From NCBI RefSeq assembly GCF_020829625.1, contig NZ_JAIVFX010000004.1, forward strand, positions 1-64,000: a stretch of DNA of 64,000 bases, given 5' to 3'. The stretch comes from Nostoc sp. XA010. GTDB lineage: Bacteria; Cyanobacteriota; Cyanobacteriia; Cyanobacteriales; Nostocaceae. The notes under the pieces are model-generated. The model ran no database searches, was not told the DNA's origin, and worked only from the letters and a program-made list of their open reading frames with translations. Positions 1-6,035 of this stretch are shown here, in pieces (within the stretch, counting starts at the first letter, position 1; each line of letters begins with the position of its first letter). Position numbers and translations under genes: made by a program.

Positions 1-101
1 AAAGTTTAGTTAAAAACTTTGATCGGACACTCGCTCGTGCCAATGCCAAGCTCAAGCTTTGTTTTATCAGATTGATGCTCAGAAGACTAGCCGCTAGCTA
101 G
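1..101 (+). mobile_element. 3' end of an IS transposase (probably IS5 family), cut by the window edge
   Basis: Frame 3 is open from the left edge to a TAG at 99-101 and encodes a basic tail containing VKNFDRTLARANAKLKLCF followed by IRLMLRRLAAS. From memory this is the kind of C-terminal helix that ends cyanobacterial IS5-type DDE transposases; no catalytic residue lies in the window. It sits directly before a truncated ABC ATPase, which suggests that this IS removed or displaced the 5' part of that gene. The terminal inverted repeat should lie around 60-115, but without the other end it cannot be defined. Confidence 0.5.
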
Positions 102-115
102 AAAAAAGATATTAA

Positions 116-469
116 ATGGGTTCTATAACGGTCAAACTTCCTGGTGATGCCAGTGTCACAATCCCCGTGAAGCCTGGAAAGCTGTCGGTTGGAGATCAAG
201 CTACATTGGGGATTCGCCCCGAACACCTGCGACTCGATCGCAATAATCCAAGCGTGAATGGCGAAGTGTTAGTTGTGGAACGACTGGGTGGGCTAACCTA
301 TCTGTATGTCAAGATTCAGGGGGGAGAGACTCTAGTAGTGCAAACAGACGGAGATAATTCCAGCCAGTTACGCGATCTTGTTCCTATCCACATTAGCGGC
401 GAGCTTTGCCATCTGTTTGACTTACAGGGTGAAGCTGTTTTAAAAAGTCGTCGTCACCAACTAGCATAA
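116..469 (+). pseudogene. C-terminal fragment of a sugar/polyol ABC transporter ATPase
   Basis: The 117 residues match only the last third of a MalK/UgpC/SmoK-type ATPase, which is normally about 360 residues. GIRPEHLRL is the hallmark of the regulatory TOBE region. Walker A, Walker B and the signature motif are absent, and the codon just before the ATG is a TAA (113-115), so the reading does not continue upstream. What precedes it is a transposase tail. In polyol operons such as the Pseudomonas mtlEFGK-mtlDYZ genes, this ATPase sits immediately before the mannitol dehydrogenase and xylulokinase, exactly as here. The fragment is therefore best read as a dead relic of the transporter for the downstream enzymes. 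It ends 5 bases before the dehydrogenase start. A short stand-alone TOBE protein is possible but unlikely. Confidence 0.8.
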
Positions 470-474
470 ATAAG

Positions 475-1974
475 ATGAACAGCAATACCAGCACCGGCTC
501 AACAATCAAGCTGAATGAAGCATCCCTATCTCATTTACCTGGAAACGTGCCCGTACCCAAGTACGATCGCCATCAAATTACTAATGGAATTGTGCATATT
601 GGGGTTGGTGGATTTCATAAATCGCACCAAGCCCTTTATCTCGATAATTATTTCCATCAAAATCCTGGTAGTGATTGGGGAATCTGTGGTGTTGGATTGC
701 TGGACTATGACAGGCATATGCGGGATGCGCTTTGGTCGCAAGATTGTTTGTATACCTTAGTTGAGCGATCGCCTGAGCGCGATCGCGCTCGAATCATCGG
801 TTCCATTACTCAATATCTGTTTGCACCAGACAACCGTCAAGCAGTTATTGAAGCACTAGCAAACCCTGAATGCCGAATTGTAACTTTAACAATTACTGAA
901 AGCGGCTACTACTATATCGAAGGAAGTGGCGAATTCGATGTGAACCACCCAACGATTCAGCACGATTTGCACCATCCTGACCAACCAATCGGGACATACG
1001 GTTTTTTGAGTGCCGCACTCGCAAAGCGCCGTCAACAGGGGTTAGCGCCCTTTACAGTACTGTCCTGTGACAACATACAGGGCAACGGTAATACGGTACG
1101 GAAAATGCTAACGACATTTGCTCAAATCCGCGATCCAGAGTTAGGGCGTTGGATTGCTGAATACGTTGCCTTTCCCAACTGCATGGTCGATCGCATTACT
1201 CCGATGACAACCCCAGCAGATATCAAAATGGTGGCGGAACAGTTTGGTATTGATGATGCGTTTCCAGGCGTGACGGAGCCTTTCATCCAGTGGGTAATCG
1301 AAGATACCTTTTGTGCAGGCAGACCTGATTGGGAATCCGTTGGCGTACAGATGACTAACGATGTTCATCCCTACGAAATGATGAAAATTCGGTTGCTCAA
1401 CGCCAGTCACTTGCTGATTGGCTATCTTGGCTCTCTGGCAGGTTATAGCTACGTTTATGAAGTCATGGCTGATCCTTTGTTTGAGCAAGCAGTCGCTAAG
1501 TTGATGGACGAGGTAACACCAACGCTCCAACCCGTTCCAGGGATTGATTTAAATGATTATAAAAAGACTCTAATTGAACGGTTTTCCAATCCCAAAATTC
1601 GCGATCAGCTGCCGCGCCTGTGCCTGAATGGATCAGCCAAAATTCCTAAATTTGTTTTGGGATCGCTCCGCGATAAATTACAACTTGGAGGTGCGATCGA
1701 TTACCTAAGTTTAACGATTGCTGCGTGGTGTCAATACCTCAATAGTTATGATAAACAAGGGCAACCTATTCACATTGATGACCCATTAGCAGACATCCTC
1801 ATTCAACGCGCCAGCTTGAGCAAATTAGACCCCAAACCATTGCTCAGTATATCTGAAATTTTTGGAGATTTAGTAGAGTCGCCACGTTTCGTCGAGGCTG
1901 TTGCTGACCAGTTGCGTAGTTTGCATGAGTTCGGTGTTAAAGGAACACTAGTCCGATTCTCGCAGACACGCTAA
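475..1974 (+). CDS. Mannitol 2-dehydrogenase family polyol dehydrogenase
   Basis: This 499-residue protein belongs to the long-chain polyol dehydrogenase family (mannitol 2-dehydrogenase, D-arabinitol dehydrogenase, fructuronate reductase). These enzymes oxidise a sugar alcohol to the ketose with NAD(P)+. The N-terminal Rossmann region has GVGGFHKSHQALYLDNYF (near residues 43-60). The catalytic triad of the family, spaced K-x4-N-x2-H, is visible in KIRLLNASH as K304, N309 and H312. Length is normal and the gene looks intact. The start is the ATG 5 bases after the ATPase fragment, with no clear Shine-Dalgarno, so translation may once have been coupled to the upstream gene. The xylulokinase that follows suggests that arabinitol to D-xylulose, or mannitol to fructose, is the physiological reaction; sequence alone does not decide the substrate. 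Confidence 0.9.
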   Translation: MNSNTSTGSTIKLNEASLSHLPGNVPVPKYDRHQITNGIVHIGVGGFHKSHQALYLDNYFHQNPGSDWGICGVGLLDYDRHMRDALWSQDCLYTLVERSPERDRARIIGSITQYLFAPDNRQAVIEALANPECRIVTLTITESGYYYIEGSGEFDVNHPTIQHDLHHPDQPIGTYGFLSAALAKRRQQGLAPFTVLSCDNIQGNGNTVRKMLTTFAQIRDPELGRWIAEYVAFPNCMVDRITPMTTPADIKMVAEQFGIDDAFPGVTEPFIQWVIEDTFCAGRPDWESVGVQMTNDVHPYEMMKIRLLNASHLLIGYLGSLAGYSYVYEVMADPLFEQAVAKLMDEVTPTLQPVPGIDLNDYKKTLIERFSNPKIRDQLPRLCLNGSAKIPKFVLGSLRDKLQLGGAIDYLSLTIAAWCQYLNSYDKQGQPIHIDDPLADILIQRASLSKLDPKPLLSISEIFGDLVESPRFVEAVADQLRSLHEFGVKGTLVRFSQTR

Positions 1975-2044
1975 GGCATTATCAACTTAAGAAGCAATTT
2001 ATGCTTACAGCAGTTTTCATCTATTTGAACCACATTTTTTGTAG

Positions 2045-2065
2045 GGGCATAGCATTGCTGTGCCC
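2045..2065. repeat. Short palindromic repeat, copy 1
   Basis: Positions 2045-2054 pair with 2056-2065 around a single-base loop, with one G-T wobble. A second copy lies at 4205-4225 with a compensating change in the stem. It lies between the dehydrogenase and xylB and could act as a weak processing or termination hairpin. Confidence 0.6.
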
Positions 2066-2144
2066 GTAGAGCGTGGTCTATTTACCTGAAAATTGCTGTA
2101 ATAAAGCAACAAATCTAATTTTGGATTCTTTACTTTTAAGTATG

Positions 2145-2150
2145 TGAGGA
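2145..2150 (+). promoter_or_regulatory. Ribosome binding site that fixes the xylB start
   Basis: TGAGGA lies 8 bases before the ATG at 2159. It overlaps the in-frame GTG at 2144, so it argues for the ATG and against the longer reading. Confidence 0.65.
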
Positions 2151-2158
2151 TTAGCCTA

Positions 2159-3601
2159 ATGCTGCTTGGCATAGATTTAGGAACAGGCTCTGCTAAGGCA
2201 TTACTCCTGGCGACAGACGGAACCGCAATAGGTGAGGCATCAAGCTCATATCCTGTTCATGCACCTCACCCTGGATGGGCTGAATCTGAGCCAGGGGATT
2301 GGTGGTCAGCTGTTGGCGAGGCTGTTAGGAAGGCAGTGGGAAATCATGCCGATCAAGTACAGGCGATCGCACTTTCAGGGCAAATGCATGGTGTTGTCCT
2401 AGCTTCGGAGTCGGGTGAGCCACTGCGTCCTGCTATCCTCTGGGCAGATACTCGCTCTAGTGCCACGCTTAACATTTATCATTCGCTCGATGTCGCTATT
2501 CTAGAACGATTGGGCAACCCGATTGCGGCTGGAATGGCTGGCTCAACTTTGCTGTGGCTACGAGAACACGAGCCGACTGTGTACGGCCAAGCGCGTTGGG
2601 CACTTCAGCCAAAAGATTGGCTACGGTTCCGGCTGACTGGAGAAGTCGCAACCGAACCATCTGATGCTAGTGGTACTTTGCTTTACGATATTGTGTCAGA
2701 CAACTGGGCATGGGATGCAATTTCAGCCCTAAATCTGCGTTGTGATTGGTTGCCGAAAATTATTCCCTCTAGTGCGATCGCAGGTTACTTAACGGCTAGT
2801 GCTTCAGAACATCTTGGCTTAAGAGTTGGTTTAAGAGCGATCGCTGGCGCTGCGGATACGGCAGCGGCGGCACTTGGTAACGGACTACTAGAGCCTGGTT
2901 TGGTTCAACTAACCATTGGCACAGGCGCTCAAATCATTACACCTCGTTCCCAACCAATTCTCGATCCTCATGGTCGCACACATCTATATAGAGCCGCCGT
3001 ACCTAACCAGTGGTACACCCTTGCAGCAATGCAAAATGCGGGGTTAGCCCTTGAGTGGGTGCGAGGTATCCTCGGCTTGAGTTGGGAGGAAGTCTATACT
3101 AAAGCGTTTTCTGTTCCCCCAGGATGTGAAGGGTTGACATTTTTGCCATACCTCACGGGTGAGCGAACTCCACACCTTGACCCTTATGCACGCGGGGCAT
3201 GGGTGGGGCTTGGACTTCATCATACACAGGCGCACCTGATGCGGGCAGCTTTAGAGGGAGTTGCTTTTGCCTTGCGGCAAGGTTTTGAGGCACTTGAGGC
3301 AACAGGTTTTAAAGCTACAGAACTTCGTTTAGCAGGTGGTGGAACAGCAGAAATGCCTTGGAAACAATTACTAACTGATGTATTGAGAATACCCCTCTAT
3401 GCAACTAGAGTTGCTGCTGCTTCCGCGCGTGGTGCTGCTTTACTGGCGGGTATCGGGATTGGCGTATACGCAGATGCTAATGACACAAGCAAACTGGCAG
3501 CCACACCAACGCTTGCTGCAATTCCCCAATCAGTTGATTCAGCCCTAGAAGAGGCTTGGATGCGATATCAATCCCTTTATCCACGACTTAAAAAAATCTG
3601 A
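2159..3601 (+). CDS. xylB: Xylulokinase (FGGY carbohydrate kinase)
   Basis: This 480-residue FGGY-family kinase phosphorylates D-xylulose with ATP to give xylulose 5-phosphate for the pentose phosphate pathway. The N-terminal phosphate-binding strand is GIDLGTGSAKALL. SGQMHGVVL and ILWADTRS are typical of XylB, GAADTAAAALGNG marks the second actin-like domain, and LPYLTGERTPHLDP with RGAWVGL carries the C-terminal FGGY signature. An in-frame GTG lies 15 bases upstream, but a TGAGGA Shine-Dalgarno sits at the right distance from the ATG used here, and the protein then starts MLLGIDLGTGS as in the family. Together with the polyol dehydrogenase it forms a two-step route from a pentitol to central metabolism. 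The dedicated transporter seems lost, so the substrate may come from inside the cell or through another importer. Confidence 0.93.
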   Translation: MLLGIDLGTGSAKALLLATDGTAIGEASSSYPVHAPHPGWAESEPGDWWSAVGEAVRKAVGNHADQVQAIALSGQMHGVVLASESGEPLRPAILWADTRSSATLNIYHSLDVAILERLGNPIAAGMAGSTLLWLREHEPTVYGQARWALQPKDWLRFRLTGEVATEPSDASGTLLYDIVSDNWAWDAISALNLRCDWLPKIIPSSAIAGYLTASASEHLGLRVGLRAIAGAADTAAAALGNGLLEPGLVQLTIGTGAQIITPRSQPILDPHGRTHLYRAAVPNQWYTLAAMQNAGLALEWVRGILGLSWEEVYTKAFSVPPGCEGLTFLPYLTGERTPHLDPYARGAWVGLGLHHTQAHLMRAALEGVAFALRQGFEALEATGFKATELRLAGGGTAEMPWKQLLTDVLRIPLYATRVAAASARGAALLAGIGIGVYADANDTSKLAATPTLAAIPQSVDSALEEAWMRYQSLYPRLKKI

Positions 3602-3795
3602 TAAAAGTGAAAATTTTGGTTTCCGATTGCTGGTTAATGGTGTGGCTTACGCACTAGTTAGCTCGTGTAGCCTAAGATGGTGGTGTTAAGCACAGTGATA
3701 CTATACAACTTGCGATATTCCTGATAAACGTTGACTTGCGTTGTAAGATTTAATCGGATAATCTGAGCAATCGAGATTGTTTTCTAAAAAAACTA

Positions 3796-4152
3796 ATGAA
3801 CAAATTGATACTGAGTTTACTTTCTTCTCCTGTACTGATTAGCTCTATTCTCTCTATGGGAGTAATGCTCAATCACGCCGAAGCTATGGAGCCAGAACCA
3901 GCAGCCAACACCACAGACCGTCTATCTTGTATACGCAATAAACATAAAGTGGGTTTAGTATGTGCAAGGGCTTCCGTATTGGCTCAAATTCCTAACTATC
4001 AGCGTGAAATAGAGTTTTCTCAAGAAGATGCTCCCATTCTGGAGTTCAATGATGAAGAAAGCAATGTGGCAATAAACTTATTTGGCTGCGATTGTCCTGC
4101 TTGTATCAATTCTTTACGTCAGATGCGCGGCGCGACACCCTTGGTATATTAG
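3796..4152 (+). CDS. Small secreted protein of unknown function
   Basis: The 118-residue product starts with a clear signal peptide: MNKLILSLLSSPVLISSIL, then a hydrophobic stretch ending ...NHAEA, a good signal peptidase site near residue 30. The mature part is acidic and has cysteines in RLSCIRNK and LVCARA and a CDCPACI cluster near the C-terminus, so disulfides or metal binding are possible. I do not recognise the family. It stands alone between xylB and the TnpB element, preceded by about 190 bases without other signals. The hydrophobic N-terminus and coherent length argue that it is real. Confidence 0.6.
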   Translation: MNKLILSLLSSPVLISSILSMGVMLNHAEAMEPEPAANTTDRLSCIRNKHKVGLVCARASVLAQIPNYQREIEFSQEDAPILEFNDEESNVAINLFGCDCPACINSLRQMRGATPLVY

Positions 4153-4200
4153 GATTTTACAAATTTATTTTTGTTTATAAGCAATATTCAGCAAACTGTT

Positions 4201-4229
4201 GTGAGGGCATAACAATGTTGTGCCCTCAC
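4201..4229. repeat. Short palindromic repeat, copy 2
   Basis: GTGAGGGCA at 4201-4209 pairs perfectly with 4221-4229, and the core 4205-4214/4216-4225 is the same structure as the copy at 2045-2065, with AACA/TGTT in place of AGCA/TGCT. It lies between the secreted protein and the cupin remnant and could serve as a bidirectional terminator. Confidence 0.6.
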
Positions 4230-4249
4230 TGTATCTTGGTTCAAAATAA

Positions 4250-4323
4250 TTACGCTGATTTTTCCACTCGTAAACCAAAGTAGGTCAAAACAAGCTCAGT
4301 TGAGCCACTATTGACAACTTCAT
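4250..4323 (-). pseudogene. Severed 3' end of the cupin gene (other part at 5762-6035)
   Basis: Read on the minus strand, these bases encode EVVNSGSTELVLTYFG followed by LRVEKSA and a TAA at 4250-4252. This is the last beta strand and tail expected of a small cupin, which is missing from the cupin ORF 1.4 kb away. Joining position 5762 directly to 4323 gives ...EPGEVHEVVNSGS..., a canonical cupin C-terminus, with no base gained or lost. The fragment has no start of its own and is dead. Confidence 0.88.
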
Positions 4324-4330
4324 CTCACAC

Positions 4331-4383
4331 CCCCATTCCTCTCACCGCCACACCGGAACGGTGTGGCGGTGAGAGGAATGGGG
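4331..4383. repeat. Perfect 25-bp inverted repeat at the left end of the TnpB element
   Basis: Positions 4331-4355 are the exact reverse complement of 4359-4383, with a three-base GAA loop. This is longer and more perfect than the usual imperfect subterminal hairpin of IS200/IS605 ends. It probably serves as the TnpA recognition hairpin, and it may also block read-through into tnpB. Confidence 0.9.
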
Positions 4384-4522
4384 ACGAGCGAGGAGTTTCG
4401 CCCCTGAGCCGAATTGTTGCTCATCATTAACAGACGACGGGGTGAACGACGAGTGAGTAGTTAGAATGAAGGCGAATAGTAAGACATAGGTGTTTCACAG
4501 ATTCTATGATAAAATGTGAGGC

Positions 4523-5710
4523 ATGGAAAAATCCTACCGCTACCGTTTTTACCCAACTACTGAGCAAGAAAGGCTCTTGCGTCGGACAATTGGGTGCGTT
4601 CGGTTGGTGTTTAATCGAGCCTTGGCAGCTAGAATCGAAGCTTGGTATGAAAGGCAAGAGAAGGTTGATTACATTCAGTCTTCTGCTATGCTGACCCAGT
4701 GGAAAAAGTTTGAAGACCTCCAATTTTTGAATGAGGTTAGCTGTGTACCACTGCAACAAGGCTTGAGACATCTGCAAACTGCATTCACCAACTTTTTTGC
4801 GGGTAGAGCGAAATATCCCAACTTCAAAAAGAAGCGTAGCGGTGGCAGCGCAGAATTTACTAAGTCTGCTTTTCGGTGGAAGGATGGACAAGTCTACTTG
4901 GCAAAGTGTTCTGAGCCTTTGGCAATTAAGTGGTCTAGGCAACTCCCCTTTAGTGTCGAACCTAATACCATCACTGTTAAACTTGATCCCTCTGGACGTT
5001 GGTTTGTCAGTTTGCGGATTGACGATCCCAGAGATGAAACCATGCATCCTCTTGATAGTGCTGTGGGGTTGGATGTCGGGATTAGTTCCCTTGTTACCTT
5101 GAGTACTGGTGAAAAGATTGCTAATCCCAAAGCGTTTGATAAGCACTACCAAAAGTTGCGGAAAGCGCAAAAAGCCTTGATTCGAAAGCAAAAAGGTTCT
5201 CGCAATCGTGATAAAGCTAGACTCAAAGTTGCTCGGATTCAAGCTAAAATTTCTGACGGACGTAAAGACCATACCCATAAACTGACAACCCGACTGGTAC
5301 GTGAGAACCAAACGATAGCAGTTGAAGATTTGGCAGTTAAAAACATGGTCAAAAATCACAAAGTTGCTCGTGCCATTAGTGACGCTGCATGGTCGGAATT
5401 GGTGAAGCAACTGGAGTACAAAGCCAAGTGGTACGGTCGAACCTTGGTAAAAATTGACCGATGGTTTCCCAGTTCTAAACGCTGTGGTAACTGCGGACAT
5501 ATTGTTGAAAAACTGCCATTGAACGTCAGAGAGTGGGATTGCCCAAACTGTGGGGTGCATCACGACCGAGACATCAACGCTAGTCGGAACATCTTGGCGG
5601 TGGGACACACCGTTGCAGTCTGTGGAGCGAACATAAGACCTGATGGGCATAAGTCTAAAGGGCAGTTGCAAAAAACTCGAAAGGGAAGGAAACAGAAACC
5701 TAAGTCGTGA
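4523..5710 (+). CDS. tnpB: RNA-guided endonuclease TnpB (IS200/IS605 family)
   Basis: The 395-residue protein has the full TnpB layout. The N-terminal part begins YRYRFYPTTEQERLLRRTIG with the N-terminal helix-turn-helix-like region. The RuvC parts are GLDVGISSLVTLS (first catalytic Asp), IAVEDLAVKNM (catalytic Glu) and HHDRDINASRNIL (last catalytic Asp). The zinc ribbon is CGNCG...CPNCG. All nuclease residues are present, so it may be active. TnpB proteins are guided by an RNA transcribed from the element's right end and cut DNA next to the TAM, which favours retention of the element. The start ATG follows GTGAGGC. A 414-codon antisense ORF over the same stretch is a shadow. The gene is the only ORF of the element that split the cupin gene. 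Confidence 0.93.
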   Translation: MEKSYRYRFYPTTEQERLLRRTIGCVRLVFNRALAARIEAWYERQEKVDYIQSSAMLTQWKKFEDLQFLNEVSCVPLQQGLRHLQTAFTNFFAGRAKYPNFKKKRSGGSAEFTKSAFRWKDGQVYLAKCSEPLAIKWSRQLPFSVEPNTITVKLDPSGRWFVSLRIDDPRDETMHPLDSAVGLDVGISSLVTLSTGEKIANPKAFDKHYQKLRKAQKALIRKQKGSRNRDKARLKVARIQAKISDGRKDHTHKLTTRLVRENQTIAVEDLAVKNMVKNHKVARAISDAAWSELVKQLEYKAKWYGRTLVKIDRWFPSSKRCGNCGHIVEKLPLNVREWDCPNCGVHHDRDINASRNILAVGHTVAVCGANIRPDGHKSKGQLQKTRKGRKQKPKS

Positions 5711-5777
5711 GTCTTAGGAATCTCCCGCTACACCGTCAGGTTAGCGGTGAGAGGATGTCAAGTACTTCTCCCGGTTC
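5600..5777 (+). ncRNA. Predicted omega RNA (reRNA) with guide segment
   Basis: In characterised TnpB elements the guide RNA overlaps the 3' end of tnpB, runs to the right end of the element and continues about 16-20 bases into flanking DNA. Here the scaffold would end at 5761, with a stem at 5725-5730/5742-5747 near the end, and the guide would begin at 5762 inside the cupin gene. The 5' limit is a guess. TTCAT followed by the guide sequence is exactly the restored empty site, so the RNA would direct cleavage of uninterrupted alleles. Confidence 0.45.
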
Positions 5778-6035
5778 TATCGCTACGCAGTTCCCTGGAA
5801 GCAGGGGGTATTCTGTACCATCAATGTGAATTACTCCTGAACCCGCTTCTACAAAGAATACTTCGCACATGTCTTGATGCGCGTGTGCTGGTGCGGTTTG
5901 TCCGGGAGCAAAACGTGCTTGAGAAAAGTTAGTTAGGTGAGGCAAATCGCCGAAGCGTAGCATTACCTTTTTCTTGATTTCGGCATTGTGAGAAACAGAT
6001 TCTTCTGGTAGGTGTTTGAGAGAAGTGGTAATCAT
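5736..6035 (-). pseudogene. Cupin-domain protein, 3' end replaced by the TnpB element
   Basis: The ORF codes for 99 residues. The metal site of small cupins is visible in PAHAHQDMCEVFFVEAG (HxH...E) and the second motif in LLPGNCVAIEPGEV. Native sequence ends at GEV (codon ending at 5763). The last residues, LDILSPLT, are read from the element's right end, and the true tail lies at 4250-4323. The rebuilt protein would have about 115 residues. The ATG overlaps the TGA of the upstream dikinase fusion (ATGA at 6032-6035), so the two were translationally coupled and probably function together. Residual activity is conceivable because both metal motifs survive, but the last strand of the barrel is lost. 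Confidence 0.85.

Larger units (their letters stand above)
4324..5761 (+). mobile_element. TnpB-only IS200/IS605-type (IS1341-like) insertion element
   Basis: The boundaries come from reconstructing the interrupted cupin gene: deleting exactly these 1438 bases restores its reading frame. There is no target-site duplication, as expected for single-strand transposition by this superfamily. The left flank ends in TTCAT (4319-4323), one base from the ISDra2 target TTGAT. The right end finishes ...GGATGTCAA. The element carries tnpB but no tnpA, so it would need a Y1 transposase from elsewhere. The left end contains a perfect 25-bp stem, and 12 bases (GCGGTGAGAGGA) occur both there (4366-4377) and at the right end (5744-5755). 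Confidence 0.88.

Noticed and set aside
1141..1530. 129-codon minus-strand ORF in the dehydrogenase gene
   Set aside because: Antisense shadow of a well-conserved enzyme region including its catalytic Lys/Asn/His.
4427..5671. 414-codon minus-strand ORF
   Set aside because: It is the antisense of tnpB, has no family resemblance, and the plus-strand frame carries all RuvC and zinc-ribbon motifs.
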